Assembly: GCF_040954835.1 (NCBI RefSeq) | Contig: NW_027168341.1 | Span: forward strand, 186,001 to 250,000 | Origin: Lepisosteus oculatus | Lineage: Eukaryota > Chordata > Actinopteri > Semionotiformes > Lepisosteidae | Direction of reading: 5' to 3' | Length of the DNA: 64,000 nucleotides | Part shown: positions 1 through 8,107 of the stretch, piece by piece | Numbering within the stretch: position 1 is the first letter of the stretch | Layout: each line of letters opens with the position of its first letter | The notes under the pieces: generated by a model | Database searches by the model: none | The model's input: the letters and a program-made list of their open reading frames with translations, nothing else | Told to the model about the DNA's origin: nothing | Position numbers and translations under genes: made by a program

Positions 1-1382
1 CACCAGTTCTGTAGGGTTTGGGCATTTACTGAGACAATTATTAATTGTAGCAATAAATCACAAAGTTGATTCTTTTGATGGCTTTAGAATCCAACCATGC
101 GACATAACTCAAACAACGCGCACACACAGGTACTAATACACGAGGATACATTTATTAATACATAGAATATGCATATAAACCTAACAGATCTTATCGAGAG
201 GGTTATCAGAATACAAAAGATATATATTCAGTCAGTTACGAAGTGTTACATATATCAAGAGGACATACGTTCAGTATATCATTCATTAAGACCGTTTCAT
301 AAATGAACTTGGTTATAACTTCTACATTAGATACTCGAAACAAGTACATAACTCTTAGGAATTAAATTGATATCAACTGGTTGGGATAACAATTGAATTC
401 TTGAGCTGTAATGCATTGAAGTTGAATACTCATCCAATCTTTGGGGATTCAGATCTCCTGCGGGCACAAAGAAACAGTTGCAGGCTGTTGCTGTCCAATC
501 CGCGCTCTCTGGCTCGGTGCCAGGCTGTGCTGTGCGGCTTGCGACGGTGCGCTGCTGATGCTCACTGACCGGCTAGTTAGTGTTGGCTTTAACTAGCAAA
601 GTTTGTGCACAGGAGAAAAGATGACTGTGGGTCCCAGCAAGTCAGGAAGAGGACCGGTTCGTTCCTAATGAAGAGCTAGTTCTGAATAGTGATTCAGCTG
701 TCCACAGTTCCGACCTGTTCACGAGGCCTGCTGCTGGTTACTCTCTGGCAACCTCCACTCTAGACTCTTAGAACAAAGGAAAGTTCTGGCACTCGGACAC
801 ACTGGCCGTTCCGTGGTTGTCCGGGCTGAGTCTCAGGATGGTCAGGAGGCGCGCTGCGAGGATGTCCTGCCCTTGGGAGCCTTCTGCTCCTGGGCCGTCC
901 TGCCCTGGAATTCTCCTTTGAATTCCCTTTAGAACAGTCCACAGAATCCTCTTGAATCTGAATCTGAATCTGAATCTCTCAGGTTCTCTGTGCTGCCTGT
1001 TTTTACCTGGAGGAACTTCAGCTCATTGATTGGCTGAAAGTTCCATGGGCATCAGAGTCCCACGTGGGTTACTCGGCCCTACCAGTCCCTGATTGGTTGA
1101 TCAGGGTGAGATATGAGTCACTTAGTCCTGACACTTAGTAATGCAGTCCAGATGTCCAACTGGCACTCCCTAGACAGATAGGCGCCAATGGATGACCATT
1201 GATCATGATAGCCAGGCTTAGCTAAGTGCATCCCCCTTTGGGAGCTGTCCTTATCAAAAGAAAACATCTTGCATGAATGGTTTCTCTGTGGCTGCACCAC
1301 AGAGATGAACAGAGAAATGGGGCCTCATTTGGGAAGCTCAGAAACACTTAATTCTGCATTATTATTAAGCCTCGCCACTACA
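1..1382 (-). mobile_element. LTR of an LTR retrotransposon (fossil), element continuing off the left edge
   Basis: On the minus strand this begins TGTAGTGGCGAGG at 1382 and matches, over its whole length, the LTR-like insertion at 40591-42074 and the more diverged LTR at 60632-62011. It has the TG...CA form of retroelement ends. Positions 1-9 continue the same sequence as the 40.6 kb copy, so the element runs past the window edge. The right edge lies exactly in a tRNA-Thr gene. Family (Ty3/gypsy or ERV-like) is not resolved from the LTR alone. Only this terminal part is visible, so completeness cannot be judged. Confidence 0.8.
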
Positions 1383-1449
1383 GCTGGGATTCAGACCCAG
1401 GATTTTCTGTTTACTAGACAGGCGCTTTAACCAACTAAGCCACGGCGCC
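1383..1449 (-). pseudogene. tRNA-Thr(AGT), 3' end displaced by LTR insertion
   Basis: The minus strand reads as a tRNA-Thr with acceptor GGCGCCG, D-arm, anticodon loop CTAGTAA (anticodon AGT) and most of the T-arm. The last acceptor bases are missing because the LTR at 1-1382 begins there. Intact relatives are at 27573-27646 (-) and 58057-58130 (+). With its 3' acceptor strand replaced it should not give a mature tRNA. Confidence 0.85.
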
Positions 1450-1828
1450 CCAGGAGTGCTGTCCTTTTGCAGCCACTTGGACACACCACTCAGACACATC
1501 TGCATTCGGTGTGTGCTCCGCCTGCTCGCTGAGCAAGTTGCCACCTTTACATACAATAGCAACATCGACACCAAGAGAAAGGATGACAAATGGCTTTTAT
1601 CTGGAACTTTTCATGTCCAAGGAGCTCAATGTGCTTTCTGTGTACAACAGGGCCACTGAACTCCACACTGGCCACTGAACCACAGCAGTGGCTTGCTGGC
1701 TTGACATCTCCCAAGGAAAATGTTGAAATCGCATGTGGAACAGGAAAATGACCCTCGAGTATGAGGGAAAAAAAAGAAAAAGATCAACTGGAGTGCGCCA
1801 ACCCATGTCAGGACAGCCCAGTTTCCTG

Positions 1829-1849
1829 GACGAGGTGGCCGAGTGGTTA
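1829..1849 (+). pseudogene. tRNA-Ser(GCT) 5' fragment fused to the 5S-U1 array
   Basis: The 21 bases match the acceptor and D-arm start of the tRNA-Ser(GCT) gene at 57596-57677. The match stops in the D-arm, and the next base (1850) is the first base of array unit 1. The two partners share TACTG around the junction. The rest of the tRNA is absent, so this marks a rearrangement breakpoint. Confidence 0.8.
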
Positions 1850-2220
1850 CTGTATGCTGAGTCTAAAGACAGTTTCACCCGTTTTCTGATTGCTCGGTTC
1901 TGTACCAGTGCAGACATGTCAAACAGTGAATGGCTGTACCTCTATTGTATCCGTGCTCAATGAATGAAATCGGTAACAAATGAATATATGTCTAGTTATA
2001 CGAAAAATGAGTGGTTTATCGACTCATCTTCATTTGCAGATTTAGAGGCAGCTTCGATATTCGTTTTACAGACGGGTTTTTTTTTTTGAATATGGGTCAC
2101 ACACATGCCACAGCAACAAAACATCTCTAGAGATGAGGCTATAGATCACCTTTCCATCCTGCAGGTTTTCCTCCCAAAGCCTACGGCACCAACGGCGACC
2201 CCTGCTGGCCGGGAGAGCAA

Positions 2221-2340
2221 AAGCTTACAGCACCTGGTATTCCCAGGCAGTCTTCCATCCAAGTACTAACCAGGCCCGACGCTGCTTAGCTTCCGAGATC
2301 AGACGAGATCGGGCGTGTTCAGGGTGGTGTGGCCGTAAGC
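2221..2340 (-). rRNA. 5S ribosomal RNA, unit 1
   Basis: The minus strand starts GCTTACGGCCACACCACC and follows vertebrate 5S rRNA for 120 nt, including the internal promoter around AGCTAAGCAG. It ends in a T-run (GCTTTTGC) suited to RNA polymerase III termination. The copy has one likely substitution in the box C region (GATGGAAGAC where the other units have GATGGGAGAC). It is part of the large ribosomal subunit. Confidence 0.95.
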
Positions 2341-2980
2341 GAAAGCCCCGGCGCCTGACTCGCTACTTGAAGCTGTGTGTGGCGGGGGTTCCGTGCCCCC
2401 CGAGCGGGACTGAAGGATCGTTCGTGTGCCACTCTTTGGAAAGGAGCTGCTTTCCAAATCGCATTGCATGCCTGGATGTTGGCGAATGCGCTCCCTTGTG
2501 TTGGCACATCCCGCACTGGAGGAGGACAAACAATCTGCACGGAGGAGCACCAGGCAAGTCTTCACCAGACAAAAACCTCCAGTGCACAGCACTCTGGAAA
2601 CATTTCGGGGCTTTCGCGTGTTTATTTCAGCACGTAAAGCGCACCGGTCCAACACGTCGGCCGGGCGCGCGGCGCCTCCGCCCTCTTGTGGCCTTGCGGC
2701 GTCAGAGCAAGAGGCTCCTTCTCGCTGCCCTTCCGCTGTGTTGCAGGGCCCCGAGAGGGAACCCGGAGCGCGCACTTTGTGGGGGGCGGGGGACCGCGTT
2801 CGCGCTCTGCCCCCGGTCTCTTGCGCGAGTACTAAATCTCACGGACAGGGGGGCCTCGTCATTGATTGTTACAGGTGAGACGGGGATTAGGAGGAGACCC
2901 CGACTGATGGGTAAAGGGGAGCACTAACACCAGAGGGACACCCCCGGCGTCTCTTTTTGAGAGACGCCCTGGGGTTTCCT

Positions 2981-3249
2981 AATGGCCAAGGAGGGTCGGG
3001 ACCTCGGTTTGACGCCTCCCCCGAAGGACGGCGCCTGTTTGTGCAGCAGAGTGTCGCCATCAGGAGGCTGGGGCGTAAGAGAGCCACACAGCCCGCAGGG
3101 TGAGCGCTCCCTACTGGTCCCAGTCACACCTCTTGCAGGAGCAGCAGCAACCGGAGCTTTTCCGGGGTGGAATCTCCCATCCGGGTGCCGGCCAGGCTCA
3201 CACCTGCTGGGCTGCCCCGGGGGTGAGCCCAGTCGAGAGTCGCAGGGCC
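2981..3249 (-). mobile_element. 5S-derived SINE in the spacer, unit 1
   Basis: Read on the minus strand, the right part resembles the 5S internal promoter (CCTGGCCGGCACCCGGATGGGAG compared with CCTGGTTAGTACTTGGATGGGAG in 5S). The rest aligns with the repeats at 53770-54010 and 62030-62270. This fits the SINE3-type class of 5S-headed SINEs known from fish. It sits at the same place in every unit, so it predates the array's amplification. Confidence 0.65.
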
Positions 3250-3906
3250 AGATCTAGTCACCGGGGAGAAACGATACAAGTGAAGGATTGCTCGGCTCTC
3301 GGCACTTGAAAAGACCGACAAATGTCTCGTTCCCGCCGGAGCTGAATGTACCCGCATGTGTGGTGTCGTCTTCTTCCCCCGCCCCGCTGTGTTTGCTGTA
3401 TTGTCTCTGAAGCCGGCCCCCCCGAGACGAGACGGGCTGTTCCTGTGCCCCAATTAACACTTTACAGGTGCCATTCCCCGGCATTGTGGCCATTGTCGGT
3501 GCTCACACGCGATAAGATAAGGCGGAGGAGAGCGGGGCATGCCCAGCGGCAGACATTCAAGGAGGGGGCAGTGCGAGGTGAGGTGAGGTGCGACACGCCG
3601 GAGCCCCGACGCAGCTAATGCGGAGCACTTGTTGGACTGGCATCGAAAGGACTTGTGCGCACGGAGCGAGCCTTCCCTGCGGCGGAGCGCGGGAACTTTC
3701 TCCCCCCCTCCCGCTGCAGGAGTTGTGTGCGCTGCAGCGGTGCCGAGAGAAAAGCACAGAAGGCAGCAGGCTCTGGAGAGCAGGTAAGAGACGGAGCCTT
3801 GTGGGCAGGCGAGCAGGCCCGTTTTTTGGAAATTGCTGAAAAGGTTTGTTCGGTGTGTGGCAGGCGCACGTCGCGAGCTTGCGTGGCGATCTGCCGGTCT
3901 GGAGTT

Positions 3907-3950
3907 ATGCAAATGAGGCCGAATTGCATCCCGGGACATGCTGCGAATGC
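3907..3950 (+). promoter_or_regulatory. U1 distal sequence element, unit 1
   Basis: An exact octamer ATGCAAAT (3907-3914; Oct-1 site) lies 241 bp upstream of the U1 start. It is followed at 3924-3945 by a sequence like the ZNF143/Staf (SPH) motif, with core CCCGGGACATGCTGCG. Octamer plus SPH near -220 is the usual enhancer of vertebrate snRNA genes. I could not identify the proximal element near -55 with confidence. Confidence 0.75.
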
Positions 3951-4147
3951 GCAACGGCGACTGCAGATGTGTAGGAAACGGCGCGCTCGTTTTCTCGTTT
4001 TGCCCACACTTTTGAGTGTTAGTGTGGCGTGTGAGTGTGTGAAAGAGTGGGCCCAGCAGGAGGCGGTGGCGTGCGGGGCGAGGAGGTGGCCTAGGCTGCG
4101 CGATTTGTGCTGTGGGTGCGGGCCGCTTGCAGGGGCCTGTTTAACTC

Positions 4148-4311
4148 ATACTTACCTGGCAGGGGAGATACTTTGATCAAGAAGGAGGTTCACCCAGGGC
4201 GAGGCTTGGCCATTGCACTCCGGCTGTGCTGACCCCTGCGAATTCCCCAAATGTGGGAATCTCGACTGCATAATTTCTGGTAGTGGGGGACTGCGTTCGC
4301 GCTCTCCCCTG
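4148..4311 (+). ncRNA. U1 spliceosomal snRNA, unit 1
   Basis: Exactly 164 nt, starting with the 5' splice-site recognition sequence ATACTTACCTG and ending CTCTCCCCTG as vertebrate U1 does. The Sm-like site AATTTCTGG and the final stem-loop are present. It differs from units 3 and 4 at two sites (ATACTTTGATC for ATACCTTGATC; GGCTTGG for GGCTCGG). U1 base-pairs with the 5' splice site in the nucleus as part of U1 snRNP. Confidence 0.95.
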
Positions 4312-4320
4312 ATGTGCTTG

Positions 4321-4333
4321 GTCCAAAATCAGA
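4321..4333 (+). terminator. snRNA 3' box, unit 1
   Basis: GTCCAAAATCAGA, 9 bp after U1, approximates the vertebrate snRNA 3'-end formation box GTTTN(0-3)AAARNNAGA. It lies at the same offset in units 1-3; in unit 4 its last base differs. Confidence 0.65.
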
Positions 4334-4946
4334 TACGGGAGGGTTAGGACACCACGAGCTGCGTGGCTGCGGAAGGATCCCGGTTCGACAGGAGTGGACG
4401 CCGCTGCTGGTTCTCGCTGGCTTTTAGTTAGGGGTCCGGAGAAGCATCTCAAGCTAGTTCCACTACTCCTTCCGGACGTTCATTCCCTTTTCAAAGTCAG
4501 TCGTTTTGCTGTAGTCTGCGTTCTTTAGGCTGATTATCGAGGTTAGCCTTTATTTGGTCATGGGGGGCCTCGGTACTGTATGCTGAGTCTAAAGACAGTT
4601 TCACCCATTTTCTGATTGCTCGGTTCTGTACCAGTGCAGACATGTCAAACAGTGAATGGCTGTACCTCTATTGTATCCGTGCTCAATGAATGAAATCGGT
4701 AACAAATGAATATATGTCTAGTTATACGAAAAACGAGTGGTTTATCGACTCATCTTCATTTGCAGATTTAGAAGCAGCTTCGATATTCGTTTTACAGACG
4801 GGTTTTTTTTTTTGAATATGGGTCACACACATGCCACAGCAACAAAACATCTCTAGAGATGAGGCTATAGATCACCTTTCCATCCTGCAGGTTTTCCTCC
4901 CAAAGCCTACGGCACCAACGGCGACCCCTGCTGGCCGGGAGAGCAA
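4334..4946. other. U1-to-5S intergenic segment, unit 1/2 boundary
   Basis: About 610 bp between the U1 3' box and the 3' end of the next 5S gene; the two genes converge on it. It holds no gene I can support. The part beginning near 4576 is the shared start of each unit, with an AT-rich stretch and a T-run near 4802. The equivalent segments follow U1 in units 2, 3 and 4. Confidence 0.7.
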
Positions 4947-5066
4947 AAGCTTACAGCACCTGGTATTCCCAGGCAGTCTCCCATCCAAGTACTAACCAGG
5001 CCCAACGCTGCTTAGCTTCCGAGATCAGACGAGATCGGGCGTGTTCAGGGTGGTGTGGCCATAAGC
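4947..5066 (-). rRNA. 5S ribosomal RNA, unit 2
   Basis: 120 nt, same structure and T-run terminator as unit 1. It differs from the unit 3 sequence near its 5' end (GCTTATGGCC rather than GCTTACGGCC) and at one site in the internal promoter (GTTGGGCC rather than GTCGGGCC). It is probably still a recognisable 5S gene, possibly less well expressed. Confidence 0.93.
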
Positions 5067-5706
5067 AAAAGCCACGGCGCCTGACTCGCTACTTGAAGCT
5101 GTGTGTGGCGGGGGTTCCGTGCCCCCCGAGCGGGACTGAAGGATCGTTCGTGTGCCACTCTTTGGAAAGGAGCTGCTTTCCAAATCGCATTGCATGCCTG
5201 GATGTTGGCGAATGCGCTCCCTTGTGTTGGCACGTCCCGCACTGGAGGAGGACAAACAATCTGCACGGAGGAGCACCAGGCAAGTCTTCACCAGACAAAA
5301 ACCTCCAGTGCACAGCACTCTGGAAACATTTCGGGGCTTTCGCGTGTTTATTTCAGCACATAAAGCGCACCGGTCCAACACGTCGGCCGGGCGCGCGGCG
5401 CCTCCGCCCTCTTGTGGCTATGCGGCGTCAGAGCAAGAGGCTCCTTCTCGCTGCCCTTCCGCTGTGTTGCAGGGCCCCGAGAGGGAACCCGGAGCGCGCA
5501 CTTTGTGGGGGGCGGGGGACCGCGTTCGCGCTCTGCCCCCGGTCTCTTGCGCGAGTACTAAATCTCACGGACAGGGGGGCCTCGTCATTGATTGTTACAG
5601 GTGAGACGGGGATTAGGAGGAGACCCCGACTGATGGGTAAAGGGGAGCACTAACACCAGAGGGACACCCCCGGCGTCTCTTTTTGAGAGACGCCCTGGGG
5701 TTTCCT

Positions 5707-5956
5707 AATGGCCAAGGAGGGTCGGGACCTAGGTTTGACCTCTGTTTGTGCAGCAGAGTGTCGCCATCAGGAGGCTGGGGCGTAAGAGAGCCACACAGCC
5801 CGCAGGGTGAGCGCTCCCTACTGGTCCCAGTCACACCTCTTGCAGGAGCAGCAGCAACCGGAGCTTTTCCGGGGTGGAATCTCCCATCCGGGTGCCGGCC
5901 AGGCTCACACCTGCTGGGCTGCCCCGGGGGTGAGCCCAGTCGAGAGTCGCAGGGCC
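5707..5956 (-). mobile_element. 5S-derived SINE in the spacer, unit 2
   Basis: Same SINE as in unit 1, lacking the 19-bp segment that units 1 and 4 retain. The deletion is shared with units 3 and 5. Confidence 0.62.
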
Positions 5957-6613
5957 AGATCTAGTCACCGGGGAGAAACGATACAAGTGAAGGATTGCTC
6001 GGCTCTCGGCACTTGAAAAGACCGACAAATGTCTCGTTCCCGCCGGAGCTGAATGTACCCGCATGTGTGGTGTCGTCTTCTTCCCCCTCCCCGCTGTGTT
6101 TGCTGTATTGTCTCTGAAGCCGGCCCCCCCGAGACGAGACGGGCTGTTCCTGTGCCCCAATTAACACTTTACAGGTGCCATTCCCCGGCATTGTGGCCAT
6201 TGTCGGTGCTCACACGCGATAAGATAAGGCGGAGGAGAGCGGGTCATGCCCAGCGGCAGACATTCAAGGAGGGGGCAGTGCGAGGTGAGGTGAGGTGCGA
6301 CACGCCGGAGCCCCGACGCAGCTAATGCGGAGCACTTGTTGGACTGGCATCGAAAGGACGTGTGTGCACGGAGCGAGCCTTCCCTGCGGCGGAGCGCTGG
6401 AACTTTCTCCCCCCCTCCCGCTGCAGGAGTTGTGTGCGCTGCAGCGGTGCCGAGAGAAAAGCACAGAAGGCAGCAGGCTCTGGAGAGCAGGTAAGAGACG
6501 GAGCCTTGTGGGCAGGCGAGCAGGCCCGTTTTTTGGAAATTGCTGAAAAGGTTTGTTCGGTGTGTGGCAGGCGCACGTCGCGAGCTTGCGTGGCGATCTG
6601 CCGGTCTGGAGTT

Positions 6614-6657
6614 ATGCAAATGAGGCCGAATTGCATCCCGGGACATGCTGCGAATGC
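6614..6657 (+). promoter_or_regulatory. U1 distal sequence element, unit 2
   Basis: Octamer ATGCAAAT at 6614-6621 followed by the Staf-like site, 241 bp before the U1 start at 6855. It still faces a U1 5' end, but that U1 is split by a LINE. Confidence 0.72.
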
Positions 6658-6854
6658 GCAACGGCGACTGCAGATGTGTAGAAAACGGCGCGCTCGTTTT
6701 CTCGTTTTGCCCACACTTTTGAGTGTTAGTGTGGCGTGTGAGTGTGTGAAAGAGTGGGCCCAGCAGGAGGCGGTGGCGTGCGGGGCGAGGAGGTGGCCTA
6801 GGCTGCGCGATTTGTGCTGTGGGTGCGGGCCGCTTGCAGGGGCCTGTTTAACTC

Positions 6855-6907
6855 ATACTTACCTGGCAGGGGAGATACCTTGATCAAGAAGGAGGTTCAC
6901 CCAGGGC
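6855..6907 (+). pseudogene. U1 snRNA 5' part (nt 1-53), unit 2, first copy
   Basis: It matches U1 from ATACTTACCTG to CACCCAGGGC and is then replaced by LINE sequence. The other part of the gene is at 11726-11850 beyond the LINE. Confidence 0.92.
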
Positions 6908-7041
6908 AGCGTAAATGGAGGCTTAAGGCACCTGCCCTCTACAATCCGGCTGGGCGCCTGCAATGGCTATGTTTTTTATGTGGCCTAGGCTGCGCGATTT
7001 GTGCTGTGGGTGCGGGCCGCTTGCAGGGGCCTGTTTAACTC

Positions 7042-7094
7042 ATACTTACCTGGCAGGGGAGATACCTTGATCAAGAAGGAGGTTCACCCAGGGC
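7042..7094 (+). pseudogene. U1 snRNA 5' part (nt 1-53), unit 2, duplicated copy
   Basis: Second copy of the U1 5' part, produced by the 187-bp duplication. It is followed directly by the LINE at 7095. Confidence 0.9.
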
Positions 7095-8081
7095 AGCGTA
7101 AATGGAGGCTTAAGGCACCTGCCCTCTACAATCCGGCTGGGCGCCTGCAATGGCTATGTTTTTTATGTGGGACAACCAAAGGTGTGTCGGCGCTGTGGTG
7201 CTGTGGGACACCTGGCATCGTCCTGCACTGTGAAATGCTGCAAGACCTGTGGCAAACAGGGACATTTAGCCTCTGACTGTTCAATGCTGCCAAAGTGCAA
7301 TTTATGTGGCTCGGAAGGACACGTTTTTAAGAACTGCCCTCACGCCTACGCCAATAAACTCAAAATGAGAAAGGATGAGGCAGTGCTTGTTTCAGCCAAA
7401 CCGGCCCGAAAATCCAAAGCAAACAACAAGTCAAACAAAGAACCCTTGTTGGACAAAGACTCTCAGCCTCCAGCCAGGATTAGTCCTGCTGTGGCTCCGG
7501 GGCCGGTGGAAGAGAAATCCACTACGCTCCAACAACCGCAGACTGCACCAGACAAGCACGAGGGTTTGAAAACCCCCGAGAACAGCGAGGACCCCTCCCC
7601 CACTCCTGCTCCTCAGAACGAGGGCCAGTGTGGGGCCCCCCGGTGGAGCGGGTCCAGCGAGGATACCCAGGATTCAGCGGAGCTGCTTTTCTCAGACTCT
7701 GCAAGTGCGACAGATGCCCTCCTCTCCTCCATCCAGTCCATCACGGAGGATCTGCAGCAGCTGGTGGGTGAGGGGGAAGAGGAGACTGGTGCATCGGCTG
7801 CACCCCTTTCCCCTCAGTGCTCCCAGGAGCTGGACTTGAGGAAAAGAAAAAATGACTCTGTTTTCTCCCCGAGCGAGGAGGAAGGAGAGCATGGCGATGG
7901 GGACAGCTGGAACCTCTCCACCCCTCCCTCTACCCCCTTCCTTGAAATGGACTCTGTGAACGCCTTTACTGCTGCCACCCTGATGAAGGCTCATTCAGAG
8001 GATGGCTGGCAGGAAATTGGTAAGAAGAAAAAGAAAAAGAAAAAGGTAACAGGTGAGACCGAAGAGAAATGTGTTTTGTAA
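7095..8081 (+). CDS. LINE ORF1 protein, 5'-truncated (copy 1)
   Basis: This frame corresponds to residues 148-475 of the full ORF1 in copy 2 and stays open to its stop codon. It keeps all three CCHC zinc knuckles (C-x2-C-x4-H-x4-C), an acidic, serine-rich middle and a lysine run near the C terminus that may bind nucleic acid or act as a nuclear signal. The first 147 codons, including the start, are missing. The first internal ATG that could start translation is at 7167. ORF1 proteins of this group coat the element RNA. The reading frame ends 26 bp before the likely ORF2 start. Confidence 0.85.
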   Translation, partial: SVNGGLRHLPSTIRLGACNGYVFYVGQPKVCRRCGAVGHLASSCTVKCCKTCGKQGHLASDCSMLPKCNLCGSEGHVFKNCPHAYANKLKMRKDEAVLVSAKPARKSKANNKSNKEPLLDKDSQPPARISPAVAPGPVEEKSTTLQQPQTAPDKHEGLKTPENSEDPSPTPAPQNEGQCGAPRWSGSSEDTQDSAELLFSDSASATDALLSSIQSITEDLQQLVGEGEEETGASAAPLSPQCSQELDLRKRKNDSVFSPSEEEGEHGDGDSWNLSTPPSTPFLEMDSVNAFTAATLMKAHSEDGWQEIGKKKKKKKKVTGETEEKCVL

Positions 8082-8107
8082 AGACTGGTTCCACTTTCTT
8101 ATGTAAT

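Larger units (their letters stand above)
1383..1849. repeat. Inverted duplicate of the tRNA-Thr/tRNA-Ser block at about 57657-58125
   Basis: Apart from small differences, this stretch is the reverse complement of 57657-58125: tRNA-Thr(AGT), about 380 bp of spacer, then tRNA-Ser(GCT). The spacer 1450-1828 holds no gene that I can support; its short open frames on both strands are mirrored in the other copy without signs of coding constraint. The duplicate is cut on the left by the LTR and on the right, inside tRNA-Ser, by the start of the 5S-U1 array. Confidence 0.85.
1850..4575. repeat. 5S-U1 tandem unit 1 (2726 bp)
   Basis: First of five units that share sequence throughout. Order: lead-in, 5S rRNA (-), 1.8-kb spacer with a 5S-derived SINE, U1 promoter, U1 snRNA (+), then about 0.6 kb to the next 5S. 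5S and U1 are transcribed divergently within a unit. The GC-rich spacer 2341-3906 contains many chance open frames on both strands; they recur in all units but look non-coding. Units 1 and 4 keep a 19-bp segment near 3025 that units 2, 3 and 5 lack. Confidence 0.95.
6797..7170 (+). repeat. 187-bp tandem duplication spanning the U1 5' end and the LINE junction
   Basis: 6797-6983 is repeated at 6984-7170. Each copy has the U1 5' flank, U1 nt 1-53 and the first 70 or so bp of the truncated LINE. The junction shows shared GTGG between the LINE (TATGTGGGAC) and the U1 flank (GGTGGCCTAGG), so duplication through short homology after insertion is likely. Confidence 0.9.

Noticed and set aside
1597-1917. 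Possible small gene of 106 codons, with a similar frame at 57604-57909
   Set aside because: The likeness comes from the inverted duplication; one frame runs through tRNA-Ser sequence and into the array. No codon-level conservation can be seen.
2640-2700. 7SL/Alu-like GGCCGGGCGCGCGG stretch in the spacer
   Set aside because: The similarity is limited to a few GC-rich bases.
2341-4147. Open frames of 90-186 codons repeated in every array unit, on both strands
   Set aside because: They overlap each other in many frames, change with indels between units, and lie in GC-rich spacer with a SINE. They recur only because the unit recurs.
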